From: Pedobacter cryophilus
Lineage (GTDB): Bacteria; Bacteroidota; Bacteroidia; Sphingobacteriales; Sphingobacteriaceae
Assembly (NCBI RefSeq): GCF_005116455.1
Contig: NZ_SWBP01000006.1
Location: forward strand, 62,001 to 126,000
Length of the DNA stretch: 64,000 bases
Direction: 5' to 3'
The translations under genes were made by a program, and so were the position numbers. The notes beneath the pieces are model-generated. The model saw nothing but the letters and a program-made list of their open reading frames with translations. It was not told where the DNA came from and did no database searches. Of this stretch, positions 1 through 9,131 are shown in pieces. Numbering within the stretch: position 1 is the stretch's first letter; every line of letters starts with the position of its first letter.

Positions 1-141
1 GTGGCTACTTGTATTGCAGCCGGTGCAGATATTTTTACTGCCGCCCAATTAGGCAACTTAGCAGGGGGTTTGGTTTGCGAAAAAGTTGGCGTAGTTCCTG
101 TAAATAAAGAGTTATTACTTCAAGAAGCATTAAAGCTTTAA
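1..141 (+). CDS. PfkB-family sugar kinase, C-terminal end (heptose-7-phosphate kinase-like)
   Basis: Only the last 46 codons are inside the window; the frame is open from base 1 to a TAA at 139-141. The residues contain a C-terminal motif (AAQLGNLAGGLVCEKVGVVPV) typical of PfkB kinases, closest in memory to the kinase domain of HldE/RfaE, which phosphorylates heptose 7-phosphate for LPS core synthesis. The ATP and sugar-binding parts lie upstream of the window, so substrate is inferred from the tail only. Its stop overlaps the stop of the small gene on the other strand. Confidence 0.6.
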   Translation: MATCIAAGADIFTAAQLGNLAGGLVCEKVGVVPVNKELLLQEALKL

Positions 142-296
142 TTCTCTGCTTCTTGTTCACCATGTTTCTCAGGCTTTAACTCTGATCTGTTGGCGTCTTC
201 TACAAAATCCTTTTTATCTTTCTGATTTTTAATAATTAAATAAATCATTAATATCATCACTAAAAGTATTACAACAGCTACTACTAAATAGTTCAT
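138..296 (-). CDS. Small single-pass membrane protein (52 aa), unknown function
   Basis: A short frame reads MNYLVVAVVILLVMILMIYLII at its start, one strongly hydrophobic helix (residues 3-22), followed by a charged, lysine- and glutamate-rich cytoplasmic tail of about 28 residues. It is convergent with the kinase gene and the two stop codons overlap by 4 bases. Short proteins of this shape are common in Bacteroidota and have no assigned role. The ATG at 294-296 is the only sensible start. I do not recognise a family. Confidence 0.6.
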   Translation of the reverse strand: MNYLVVAVVILLVMILMIYLIIKNQKDKKDFVEDANRSELKPEKHGEQEAEN

Positions 297-415
297 TTCT
301 TGTTTTTTAAATGAGTGGAAGAAATTATGTCTCCTTATTTTTTTTAATTCAGGATACCTTCATTTTAATCATACAAAAATAGAACCAACATCAAATTATA
401 TCACATACTTTGGTG

Positions 416-431
416 TGTGATACCGGTCACA
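416..431. promoter_or_regulatory. CRP/FNR-type binding site candidate (TGTGA-N6-TCACA)
   Basis: TGTGATACCGGTCACA matches the classical CRP half-site arrangement exactly (TGTGA, six bases, TCACA). A second, overlapping inverted repeat (TATCACATACT / GGTGTGTGATA, 399-422) shares its right arm. The centre lies about 43 bases before the start point expected from the -7 box at 453-460, close to the class II activator position. Which CRP/FNR-like protein would bind is not known from this window. Confidence 0.5.
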
Positions 432-452
432 TTTAAAGCACAAGCTATTCTA

Positions 453-460
453 TATTTTTG
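453..460 (+). promoter_or_regulatory. Bacteroidota -7 promoter box (TATTTTTG)
   Basis: TATTTTTG fits the TAnnTTTG -7 consensus of Bacteroidota sigma factor promoters. It ends four bases before the ATG at 465, so transcription would start at or next to the start codon. No convincing -33 element is present, which is compatible with activation from the CRP-like site upstream. Confidence 0.45.
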
Positions 461-464
461 TTAA

Positions 465-1181
465 ATGAAGAAAATATATTTGTTTGTAGCTTTATGTTTA
501 TTAGGTGTTTCATCTGTAAAATCGCAAACTCATCAATTGCAATCTTCTTGGGTAATGTGGGTTCATAACCATAGTTTATCTGCTAAAAACAGTATAAATC
601 TAGATCTTCAGGTGAGATCTAACGAGCAATTTGATGGCATTAAGAATTTTTTAATCAGACCAAGTTTTAATCATTCCATCAATAAAAACTTAAGTGCCAC
701 CTTAGGTTATAGCTATTTTAACACACAAGTTAATGCCACTGAAAATCAAAAATCAAGCTTAAGCGAAAACATGATTTGGGAACAATTTTCTATGCATCAA
801 AACATAAATAACATTAATGTGATTAGTAGAATACGCCTAGAGCAACGATTTATTGAGCAACAAAGTTCAAATATTTTTACCCAAAGAATAAGATTTTTTG
901 TACGAACGGTTATTCCAATTACCAAATCAAAACCAAAAGGCTTCAATAAAGGGACATATATTGCCTTACAGGAAGAAGCTTTTTTTAATGTCCAAAACAA
1001 AAATAAGTTGAACACTCATTTTTATGATCAAAATAGAATTTCCCTGAATTTAGGTTACAAATTTAACCAAAAAGTAAATTTAGAAGTAGGCTATCTTCAT
1101 CAATCTATCCATAGAAAATTAGGCTCAACTAACAATAATATATTTCAAATTGTGCTGTTTACAAAGTTCAAAAACAAATAA
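465..1181 (+). CDS. DUF2490 family outer-membrane beta-barrel protein
   Basis: The 238-residue product begins with a signal peptide (about residues 1-20, ending VKSQ) and continues with alternating amphipathic strands, finishing in an aromatic/basic barrel-like end. The stretch with HNHSLSAKNSINLDLQ and later SATLGYSYF is typical of DUF2490, a Bacteroidota outer-membrane family of unknown function. Length matches the family. It is monocistronic and carries a CRP-like site and a very close promoter box, so its expression is probably controlled by a nutrient or stress signal; that part is inference. Confidence 0.8.
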   Translation: MKKIYLFVALCLLGVSSVKSQTHQLQSSWVMWVHNHSLSAKNSINLDLQVRSNEQFDGIKNFLIRPSFNHSINKNLSATLGYSYFNTQVNATENQKSSLSENMIWEQFSMHQNINNINVISRIRLEQRFIEQQSSNIFTQRIRFFVRTVIPITKSKPKGFNKGTYIALQEEAFFNVQNKNKLNTHFYDQNRISLNLGYKFNQKVNLEVGYLHQSIHRKLGSTNNNIFQIVLFTKFKNK

Positions 1182-1332
1182 TTTGGATCTTAAACAGTCT
1201 CATATTTATAATTAATCTTTTTTTTCAAAAAACCTAATAAAACACTACTCGTTTACCTACACGATTAACAAATTTACGTTTTTTTGGTCTTCAAAAATAT
1301 AGTTAAACTATTTTTTTTTAACTAAAAGACAA

Positions 1333-1351
1333 GTTACCAAGCTCCGGTAAC
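1333..1351. promoter_or_regulatory. Inverted repeat upstream of susC, possible operator
   Basis: GTTACC and GGTAAC form a 6-base inverted repeat with a 7-base spacer, followed directly by GGTTGCG. The G/C-containing block stands out from the AT-rich leader, about 125 bases before the SusC start. Operators of LacI-type regulators look like this, but no regulator gene is nearby and the assignment is tentative. The rest of 1182-1474 shows only AT-rich leader sequence. Confidence 0.25.
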
Positions 1352-1474
1352 GGTTGCGTAGATTATTAAAACAAAAAATATAATTTCTATCAATTATTTT
1401 ATTCAACTTGAGTTTTAGATTAGCAAAACGACTAATTACAAAACCAATTAAATTAACTAATTATTTATTTTTTT

Positions 1475-4400
1475 ATGCAAAAAATCAAACTATTTTTAAT
1501 GATGGTGGCGCTACTCATGTATTCATCAGTAAACGCACAAACAAGAATCGTTTCGGGGACGGTAACAGATGACGGAAAATTACCACTTCCTGGAGTATCT
1601 GTAAGTGTAAAAGGTGTTAAGTCTGGTACACAATCTGGTGTTGATGGTAAATTCTCTATTAATGCGCCGGCTAATGCAACACTAGTTTTTACTTATTTAG
1701 GATTTAAAACTAAGGAAGTATTAATAGGTAATTCAACCAACGTTTCCGTTACTTTAGAACTATCGGCTACTGAATTAGATCAGGTGGTGGTTGTTGGTTA
1801 CGGCACTCAAAAGAAAAGAGACGTAACTGGCGCTGTTGGTTCTGTATCAATGAAAGATATAGAAAATGTACCTGTTACCAGAGCTGATCAAATTTTACAA
1901 GGAAGAGTAAGTGGAGTACAAGTAACTCAAACCAACTCAGAGCCAGGTGGTAATGTTTCTATACGTATTAGAGGAACAAACTCCATCACGTCTGGTAACG
2001 AACCATTATTTGTAATTGATGGTTTTCCGGGTGCAGGAGATCTAAACTCTATCAATCCTAATGACATTGAATCTATTGATGTTTTAAAAGATGCATCTGC
2101 TACAGCAATATATGGTAGTAGAGGTGCAAATGGAGTTGTGATCATCACTACCAAAAAAGGAAAAGCAGGGCAAACAGCTATCAATTTTGAAACTTACACA
2201 GGTTTACAAACCGTAAGTAAAACTTATGATATGATGAATGCTACAGAATATGCTAATTATTTAAATGATGTAGTTACTTTAACCAATGCCGAAACTGGCT
2301 CTGTAAGAGCGCCTGCTTATACTGCTGCACAAATTTCTGCTTTAGGTGAAGGTACTGATTGGCAAGATGCTCTTTTACGTACTGCGCCAATTAGTAATTA
2401 TCAATTAAGTATTTCTGGTGGGAATACAGATACCCAACAAAGCTTAAGTCTTAATTATACTAATCAAGATGGTGTAGTCATTAATTCGGGTTTTAAAAGA
2501 GCTACCTTAAGATACAGCTTAGATAAAAAGATTAGTGATAGAATTAAAATGGGATTTAACACCCAAATATCTCGCACTGATGAAAACAGAGCTTTAGTAA
2601 ATACAGCTGGTGGTAGTGCGGGTGGTGTTATTTTAGATGCCCTAAGATATAATCCTGCTATACCTGTTACAGATCCAATTACTGGCGAATACACTTTTCA
2701 AAATGGACCAGCACCTTATGCAGATAACAACATGGGTAACCCTGTTGCATTTGCTAAGAAAGTGAACAATAAATTCGCTAACCTAAGAAGCTTAATGAAT
2801 ATTTTTGGGGAATATGAATTTATGAAAGGTTTAAAGTTAAGAGTAAATGGCGGAGTTGATTTAAACTACAACACTCGTGATTACTTTTTACCTACTGATC
2901 TTTTCTTGGCTAACGGACAAGGAACTGCAACAAGAACAGCCAGAAACAACTACAGTTGGATTAATGAAAACTTCTTAACTTATGATAAGTCATTTAGTAA
3001 AAATCACGTTCTTAATTTATTAGCTGGTTTATCTGTTCAACAATTTGACAACACCAATTTTAATGCAACTAACACCAACTTTTTCACTAATATTTTAGGT
3101 TCTGATAATATTGGTATTGGTTCTAATATTCAGCCTCTTTCTTCATCTAGATCTAGAAAAAGTTTAGCTTCTTATTTTGGAAGAGCCAATTATAATTTCA
3201 TGGAAAAGTATTTGTTTACTTTCACGATGAGAGCTGATGCATCTTCTGTTTTTGGTGCTAATAATAAGTGGGGTTATTTTCCATCTGCAGCATTTGCATG
3301 GAGAATGATTGATGAAAATTTCATTAAAGACCTCACCTTTTTAAGTGATTTAAAATTACGTACCAGTTATGGTATAACTGGAAATCAAGAGATTGACCCT
3401 TATTCATCATTAGGAAGATATTCTGCTAATGGATATACTTCAGGCGCAACCAGATTAATTGGTATTGCACCAAATAATATTTCTAATCCAGATTTATCTT
3501 GGGAATCTACTGCATCTTTAGATATAGGTATAGATGCGGGATTTTTACAAAATCGCATCACCTTTACAGCAGATTATTATCAGAAAAAAACCAGCGACTT
3601 ATTATTACAAGTTTCTATTCCTAGAAGTACAGGATATGCAACTACATTAATTAATGCAGGTGGCGTAGAAAACAAAGGTGTTGAGTTGGGTTTAAGTACT
3701 GTTAATTTTGATGGAAAAAACTTCCAATGGAGTACCAATGCCAACATCTCATTCAATAAAAACAAAGTCACTGATTTAAATGGTGAATATCAACGTTTTG
3801 TTGGAGAAACCAGCAGTAGTGTTTTTCCGGGTGCAAACCCCGGAAGTAACGTATTACGTGTTGGAGAACCAATTGGATCTTTCTATGGTTACACTTTCTT
3901 AGGTATTTGGCAAACTCCAGCAGAAATTACTGCTAGCGGAATTACCAACGTAGTAAGACCGGGCGACCCACGTTATGCAGATACAAATGGCGACAAAGTA
4001 ATTAATGCTTCAGATAGAACTATTATAGGTCAGGCCCAACCTGATTTTATTTATGGCTTTACCAATAACTTTAGCTATAAAGGATTTAATTTAAACGTAT
4101 TTCTTCAAGGAGTAGAAGGTGTAAATGTACTTAATTTAAACAGGTACGAAATTGAATCAGGTTTGTTAAATACCAACAAACTACAAAGTGTGGTTAATCG
4201 TTGGACCGGACCAGGTACAAGTAATACCATTCCAAAAGCAAATAGTACTTTAAGAAGATCTACAGGTGTATCTAGTGACGTTGTAGAAGACGCAAGCTTT
4301 TTGAGAATAAAAACAGTTTCTTTAGCTTATAAAATCCCAGTTTTAAAATCAATGATGAAAACTGTAAAATCTACAAGCATTTATGTAACTGCTCAAAACC

Positions 4401-4537
4401 TATATACTTTTACTGATTATACCGGCTTTGACCCAGAGGTAAACTCTTTTGGCGCTAGTAATTTGAGTTTAAACACAGATTATAATGCATATCCAAACGT
4501 AAGAACATTTATTGTTGGTCTAAAAATTGGATTTTAA
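1475..4537 (+). CDS. SusC/RagA family TonB-linked outer-membrane receptor
   Basis: A 1020-residue protein with a signal peptide (about 1-21), a carboxypeptidase-D-like regulatory domain (about 25-105, VSGTVTDDGKLPLPGVSVSV), then the SusC signature around residues 105-120 (VVVVGYGTQKKRDVTG), a plug domain (to about 225, with IRIRGTNSITSGNEPLFVIDG) and a large beta-barrel to the C-terminal GLKIGF. It imports oligosaccharides or peptides across the outer membrane using TonB energy, with SusD as lid. The susD gene follows 11 bases later. No glycoside hydrolase, peptidase or regulator gene accompanies the pair, so the substrate cannot be named. Confidence 0.95.
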   Translation: MQKIKLFLMMVALLMYSSVNAQTRIVSGTVTDDGKLPLPGVSVSVKGVKSGTQSGVDGKFSINAPANATLVFTYLGFKTKEVLIGNSTNVSVTLELSATELDQVVVVGYGTQKKRDVTGAVGSVSMKDIENVPVTRADQILQGRVSGVQVTQTNSEPGGNVSIRIRGTNSITSGNEPLFVIDGFPGAGDLNSINPNDIESIDVLKDASATAIYGSRGANGVVIITTKKGKAGQTAINFETYTGLQTVSKTYDMMNATEYANYLNDVVTLTNAETGSVRAPAYTAAQISALGEGTDWQDALLRTAPISNYQLSISGGNTDTQQSLSLNYTNQDGVVINSGFKRATLRYSLDKKISDRIKMGFNTQISRTDENRALVNTAGGSAGGVILDALRYNPAIPVTDPITGEYTFQNGPAPYADNNMGNPVAFAKKVNNKFANLRSLMNIFGEYEFMKGLKLRVNGGVDLNYNTRDYFLPTDLFLANGQGTATRTARNNYSWINENFLTYDKSFSKNHVLNLLAGLSVQQFDNTNFNATNTNFFTNILGSDNIGIGSNIQPLSSSRSRKSLASYFGRANYNFMEKYLFTFTMRADASSVFGANNKWGYFPSAAFAWRMIDENFIKDLTFLSDLKLRTSYGITGNQEIDPYSSLGRYSANGYTSGATRLIGIAPNNISNPDLSWESTASLDIGIDAGFLQNRITFTADYYQKKTSDLLLQVSIPRSTGYATTLINAGGVENKGVELGLSTVNFDGKNFQWSTNANISFNKNKVTDLNGEYQRFVGETSSSVFPGANPGSNVLRVGEPIGSFYGYTFLGIWQTPAEITASGITNVVRPGDPRYADTNGDKVINASDRTIIGQAQPDFIYGFTNNFSYKGFNLNVFLQGVEGVNVLNLNRYEIESGLLNTNKLQSVVNRWTGPGTSNTIPKANSTLRRSTGVSSDVVEDASFLRIKTVSLAYKIPVLKSMMKTVKSTSIYVTAQNLYTFTDYTGFDPEVNSFGASNLSLNTDYNAYPNVRTFIVGLKIGF

Positions 4538-4548
4538 ATTTTAAATAC

Positions 4549-5964
4549 ATGAAAAAATATATTTTAGTAATGGCCGGACTGATGTCCATAACCATGGTCT
4601 CTTGTGAAAAGTTTTTAGAAGAGAAACCCTATGATTTTATAGGAAGTGCCAATTTTTATAAAACCGAAGGAGATGCTAACGCAGCATTAAATGGCGTTTT
4701 TAGTAGCTTACAACCCCAAACTTATTTTGGAAGAACAAGTTGGTTGGTTACTGAGCTAAGTGGCGATTTAATGAGAGTAAATGCCACATTAGCAGATCGT
4801 GACAACTTATACGGTCAAACTTTTGATGCAAACAATGGTGAAATTGGCAACTGGTGGAATAGTTCTTTTAACTTAATTAACAGAGCTAATGATGTAATCA
4901 AAAATGTGCCTAATATTTCAATGGATGTTACCAGAAGAAACAACATTGTAGGAAATGCTCGTTTTTTAAGAGCTATGGCTTATTTTGATTTGGTAAGAAG
5001 CTTTGGTAGTGTTCCTTTAATTCTAAATCCAACAGAAGATTTAAGTAATTTAAAACCAGCCAGAACTCCAATTGCAGAAATATACACTCAAATTATTGAG
5101 GATTTACAATTTGCAGAAACAAATTGTACTGCAGAAAATTTAATTCCTGCTAGCGCAAAAGGTAGAGTATCTACTGGAGCAGCTTCTGCATTGTTGGCTA
5201 AAGTTTACCTAACTAAAGCAACCACTACTGCAAAAGAAGCTACAGATTATACAAATTCTTTAACCGCTTCTAATAAAGTTATCAATTCTGGATTATATGC
5301 TTTAGGAGCTTATGCTGATGTATTTGATGTGACCAAAGAGAACAATAGAGATCATATATTTTCTATCCAGTTTGACTTACCTCCAAATGTTGGAAACATT
5401 GTAGTGCGTATGCATTTGCCTGCTGGTTTAAACGGAACAGGATCTTTTGTTGTTGAAAAATCTTTTGAAGATTCTTTTTTAGCTTTAGACACTAGAAAAG
5501 CTTTAACACTTAAAAAAGAAACTACCACTTCAACAAATGCTTATTATTCTAAATTTGCAGATCCATTAAGACAAACTAATAATGCAAGAAACAACGTATT
5601 AATTACAAGATATGCTGATGTTTTATTACTGCAATCAGAAGCGTTAAATGAAATAAATGCAGCTGATGCCACTAAACTTACCGGAATTAATGCTGTTAGA
5701 ACAAGAGCTGGTCTTCCTATTTTATTGTTAACAAATGTATTAACAAGAGATGCTTTTGTTGATGCTTTAGTACAAGAAAGAGCTTGGGAGTTTAGTGCCG
5801 AAGGACACAGACGTTTTGATTTATTAAGATTAGGAAGATATAAGCAAAGACAATTAGCAGCATTTAACAGAACTGTCGCTGATAAATACTTATTATTCCC
5901 AATTCCTCAAACAGAAATAGATTTAAATCCAAATTTAAAACCTCAAAACCCAGGTTTTGAGTAA
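4549..5964 (+). CDS. RagB/SusD family nutrient-binding lipoprotein
   Basis: A 471-residue lipoprotein: the signal peptide ends in the lipobox VSC (Cys 19), and the mature part starts EKFLEEKPYDF, a usual SusD start. The N-terminal TPR-like half contains RFLRAMAYFDLVR, and the C-terminal half has the conserved ERAWEFSAEGHRRFDLLRLG and the closing FPIPQTEIDLNPNLKPQNPG. It binds the ligand at the cell surface and caps the SusC partner encoded just upstream in the same operon. Length is slightly short for the family. A strong hairpin terminator follows. Confidence 0.95.
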   Translation: MKKYILVMAGLMSITMVSCEKFLEEKPYDFIGSANFYKTEGDANAALNGVFSSLQPQTYFGRTSWLVTELSGDLMRVNATLADRDNLYGQTFDANNGEIGNWWNSSFNLINRANDVIKNVPNISMDVTRRNNIVGNARFLRAMAYFDLVRSFGSVPLILNPTEDLSNLKPARTPIAEIYTQIIEDLQFAETNCTAENLIPASAKGRVSTGAASALLAKVYLTKATTTAKEATDYTNSLTASNKVINSGLYALGAYADVFDVTKENNRDHIFSIQFDLPPNVGNIVVRMHLPAGLNGTGSFVVEKSFEDSFLALDTRKALTLKKETTTSTNAYYSKFADPLRQTNNARNNVLITRYADVLLLQSEALNEINAADATKLTGINAVRTRAGLPILLLTNVLTRDAFVDALVQERAWEFSAEGHRRFDLLRLGRYKQRQLAAFNRTVADKYLLFPIPQTEIDLNPNLKPQNPGFE

Positions 5965-5983
5965 TAAAAAATAGAATTAAAGA

Positions 5984-6019
5984 GAAAGCCATTTCGTATT
6001 GAAGTGGCTTTCTTTTTTT
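5984..6019 (+). terminator. Intrinsic terminator of the susCD operon
   Basis: GAAAGCCATTT and AAGTGGCTTTC pair in a stem with one G-U, followed by seven T residues. It lies 20 bases after the SusD stop. Confidence 0.8.
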
Positions 6020-6438
6020 ATGAATAAATTTCCCTATCGTAAGCTATATATAAATCAATCTAAAATCCTTTTAAGCTAATTGAAACCACTCCTACTCAGT
6101 CTAATTTATAAAACCTGATTTAGCAATAAAGAAATCTGAAGTGATTTCTAAGATTCAACTCCTTAATAATAGCGCTTTCATTTCGTGTATTGTAATCATT
6201 TAGCGCTTTGACTTCCATGTGCACTCTGTGTTTAAAAAAATTTCCATCACGCATAAAAACAATTGTTTTTTAAAGCTTTAAATTTTGCTTTATTTTAAAA
6301 CAATAGGAGAATCATAGACCTTAAAATAAAAGATAAATCTTATAGAAAATTAATTACGCATAAAATATATTGAGTATTTTTTGGTAATTGATGTCGCTCT
6401 AAAGAATGTTTTAAGCACTTTACCTTAAAAGATTACAA
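6020..6438. other. AT-rich intergenic stretch without a recognised feature
   Basis: About 420 bases between two terminators of convergent genes. No open frame with a plausible start, no tRNA-like cloverleaf and no strong repeat was seen. It may be decayed sequence. Confidence 0.5.
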
Positions 6439-6477
6439 CAAAAAACTGGCTATCTCCATTACAGAAATAACCAGTTA
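6439..6477 (-). terminator. Intrinsic terminator of the MacB-like permease gene
   Basis: Read on the minus strand, AACTGGTTATTTC and AGATAGCCAGTT form a stem followed by a T-rich tail (TTTTGTTGT). It lies 16 bases after the permease stop. Confidence 0.65.
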
Positions 6478-6493
6478 AACACTAATTAATCAA

Positions 6494-7741
6494 TTATTTA
6501 GATCGGATAGCCTCCACAGGATCTAACCTTGAAGCCGAGAAAGCTGGCCAAAAACCAGATATCACTCCTATAATTACCGAAATACTTATTCCTCTGATGA
6601 TGTTTCCAGAGTCTAAAACAATTTTCACATCAAAGCCATAAGTGGCTACCAAAGTCCCAAGGTATACTACACCCAAACCTATTAACCCACCTATTAAACA
6701 CAATGCAATAGCTTCAAAAAGAAATTGCATTAATATGAAATAATTTTTAGCTCCCAAAGATTTTTGAATACCTATAATGTTGGTACGCTCTTTTACAGAC
6801 ACAAACATAATGTTAGCAATACCAAAGCCGCCAACTAAAATAGAAAAACCTCCTATAATCCAACCGGCAACGTCTACAATTCCAAAAAGCTGATCTAACT
6901 GAGCCGATATAATAGTAGTCTTATTTAATGCAAAATTATCATCTGCCGAAGGACTTAATCTTCTGATAGATCTCATTAAACCTTTCAACTCACTCTCTAC
7001 ATCTGTTACAGAATACATTTCTTTTCCTCTAACCGTAATTTGAGGACCGTATCTGTCACTTTCAATATCTACTAAGTTTCTGGCAAAATTTAAAGGAAGT
7101 AGTAAGGTTTTATCTGATGAAACACCTAATAAATCTTCTCCTTCTCTAGCAAATACACCTACTACTCTTACTTTTCTACCTAAAACTTTAATGTCTTTTC
7201 CAGAAGCAGTCTGATTAGGAAAAAGTCCCTCGGCAATATCAGATCCAATTAAACAAACTGGAGAACCACTAGTAGATTCATTTTCTGTAAAATACCTTCC
7301 ATCAGACAAATCAAAGTTCCAAGTTTTATTATAATCATGAGAAGCTGCAGTAACTTGTGCACCTTCTATACTATTACTTTTAAATTTTAAAGTCCTGTTA
7401 GATAAACTTATTTCATAAGACAAGCCCTCAGCTGTAGTTGCTCTTTCTTTTAATGCTTGGTAATCTCTTAAACTTGCATTTGGTCTTTGCATGTACTTCC
7501 ACCAAGGATAATCGCCAAAACCACCCCAAGGCCACTTCTGAACATAAATGGTTTTGCTTCCTAATTTATCAACACTAGTTTGCAAATTACCTCTAAAAGT
7601 ATCTACTGCTGCAAATACAGTGATAATGGTAAAAATACCTATCGTTATCCCTAAAAGAGATAAAAAGGTACGCATTCTATTTTGCCTTAATGCATCAAAG
7701 GCAAAGATGAAGCTTTCGCGAAAGAGTTTTAGAAACAGCAT
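6494..7741 (-). CDS. MacB-like ABC transporter permease (MacB_PCD + FtsX)
   Basis: The 415-residue product has an N-terminal membrane helix (about residues 20-42), a periplasmic MacB core domain (to about 270) and a C-terminal FtsX domain with three helices, starting near VAGWIIGGFSILVGGFGIANIMFVSV with the coupling segment KERTNIIGIQKSLGAKN. Such permeases work with a MacB/LolD-type ATPase in export or mechanotransmission. No ATPase or HlyD partner is adjacent; a matching ATPase gene lies about 4 kb downstream at 11819-12541 on the same strand. The substrate is unknown. Confidence 0.88.
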   Translation of the reverse strand: MLFLKLFRESFIFAFDALRQNRMRTFLSLLGITIGIFTIITVFAAVDTFRGNLQTSVDKLGSKTIYVQKWPWGGFGDYPWWKYMQRPNASLRDYQALKERATTAEGLSYEISLSNRTLKFKSNSIEGAQVTAASHDYNKTWNFDLSDGRYFTENESTSGSPVCLIGSDIAEGLFPNQTASGKDIKVLGRKVRVVGVFAREGEDLLGVSSDKTLLLPLNFARNLVDIESDRYGPQITVRGKEMYSVTDVESELKGLMRSIRRLSPSADDNFALNKTTIISAQLDQLFGIVDVAGWIIGGFSILVGGFGIANIMFVSVKERTNIIGIQKSLGAKNYFILMQFLFEAIALCLIGGLIGLGVVYLGTLVATYGFDVKIVLDSGNIIRGISISVIIGVISGFWPAFSASRLDPVEAIRSK

Positions 7742-7981
7742 ATTGCAATTTAGACGCCTTTATTGAATTTAAGTTACAAGTGAATTAAAATTATGTTTTT
7801 GTGTGAATTTAAAATTCTCTAGATCAAAATGTTTTGGGCGTTTTAAAAATCAGAATAAACTTCTCTCATCGTTATCCAAAAAAAAGCCCCAACAAAAAAA
7901 TCATTTAAAACCCTTTTTCATATTAAAATGAAGCCTTCAAACTCTTCAAACAACTTATTCAATATTTGAATATATTTTTCA

Positions 7982-7989
7982 TAAATTTG
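7982..7989 (+). promoter_or_regulatory. -7 promoter box of queA (TAAATTTG)
   Basis: TAAATTTG fits TAnnTTTG and lies 26 bases before the queA ATG. A TTTG at 7965-7968 could act as the -33 element, although a 13-base gap is shorter than usual. Confidence 0.4.
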
Positions 7990-8015
7990 CGCTCCAAATT
8001 ATTTGTTTAAAACGT

Positions 8016-9065
8016 ATGAAATTATCACAATTTAAATTCCATTTACCTGAATCTCTTATAGCTCATAATCCTACAGAAAACCGCGACGAGTCTCGTATGA
8101 TGGTTTTAGATAAAAAAACAGGAAAAATAGAGCACAAAATATTCAAAGATATCTTAGGCTATTTTGAAGAGAAAGATGTGATGATTTTAAATAACACTAA
8201 AGTTTTTCCAGCCAGATTATACGGTAATAAAGAAAAAACTGGTGCAACTATAGAAGTCTTCTTACTAAGAGAGTTAAATAAGGAGTTACGTCTTTGGGAT
8301 GTTTTAGTAGACCCAGCCAGAAAAATAAGAGTTGGTAATAAGCTTTATTTTGGTGATGATGATCTTTTAGTTGCCGAAGTAGTAGACAACACCACTTCAA
8401 GAGGTAGAACCATTCGTTTCTTATTTGATGGTACTGATGAAGAATTTAGACAGAACATTGAAATTTTAGGCGAAACTCCACTTCCAAAATATATTAAGCG
8501 TCGTCCAACTGCTGAAGATAAAGAACGTTACCAAACCATTTTCGCTAAAAATGAAGGTGCAGTAGCTGCCCCAACCGCAGGTTTACACTTTAGCAGAGAA
8601 TTATTGAAAAGATTAGAGCTAAAAGGTGTTGATTTTGCAGAGGTAACTTTACACGTAGGTTTGGGTACTTTTCGCCAGGTAGAGGTAGAAGATTTAACTA
8701 AACATAAAATGGATTCTGAGCAAATTATTATTAGCCAAGAATCTGCAAATATTGTGAATAAAGGAATTGAAGAAAAAAGAAGAGTTTGTGCTGTAGGAAC
8801 AACCGCCATGAGAGCAATTGAATCAGCAGTATCGGCAAATCATCAATTAAAACCAATTAATGATTGGACTTCAAAATTTATTTTCCCTCCTTATGATTTT
8901 AGCATTGCTAATTGTATGGTAACAAATTTTCACACTCCAGAATCTACTTTATTGATGATGGTTGCTGCATTTGGTGGTTACGAAAACGTAATGAAAGCTT
9001 ATGAAGAAGCCGTTAAAGAAAAATACAGATTTTACAGTTATGGTGATGCCATGTTAATTATCTAA
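8016..9065 (+). CDS. queA: tRNA preQ1(34) S-adenosylmethionine ribosyltransferase-isomerase QueA
   Basis: This 349-residue cytoplasmic enzyme transfers and isomerises the ribosyl group of AdoMet onto preQ1 in tRNA wobble position 34, giving epoxyqueuosine. The family landmarks are present: the start [41 protein letters not shown] (about residues 54-68), [14 protein letters not shown] (about 180-193), [14 protein letters not shown], and the end with [18 protein letters not shown]. Length equals the usual 340-356. It is a single gene with a promoter box upstream and a long hairpin terminator downstream. Confidence 0.97.
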   Translation: MKLSQFKFHLPESLIAHNPTENRDESRMMVLDKKTGKIEHKIFKDILGYFEEKDVMILNNTKVFPARLYGNKEKTGATIEVFLLRELNKELRLWDVLVDPARKIRVGNKLYFGDDDLLVAEVVDNTTSRGRTIRFLFDGTDEEFRQNIEILGETPLPKYIKRRPTAEDKERYQTIFAKNEGAVAAPTAGLHFSRELLKRLELKGVDFAEVTLHVGLGTFRQVEVEDLTKHKMDSEQIIISQESANIVNKGIEEKRRVCAVGTTAMRAIESAVSANHQLKPINDWTSKFIFPPYDFSIANCMVTNFHTPESTLLMMVAAFGGYENVMKAYEEAVKEKYRFYSYGDAMLII

Positions 9066-9081
9066 ATAAATAAGTATTTAA

Positions 9082-9118
9082 AACCAAAAAAGACCGAAAA
9101 TTTCGGTCTTTTTTGGTT
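9082..9118. terminator. Bidirectional-looking terminator after queA
   Basis: AACCAAAAAAGACCGAAA and its exact reverse complement flank a one-base centre, with A-rich left and T-rich right arms. It ends queA transcription 14 bases before ispD starts. Confidence 0.85.
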
Positions 9119-9131
9119 AATTAGATTTCTA

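Noticed and set aside
399-422. Terminator hairpin upstream of the DUF2490 gene
   Set aside because: The arms are not followed by a T run and they overlap the better CRP-like site, so a binding site is more likely.
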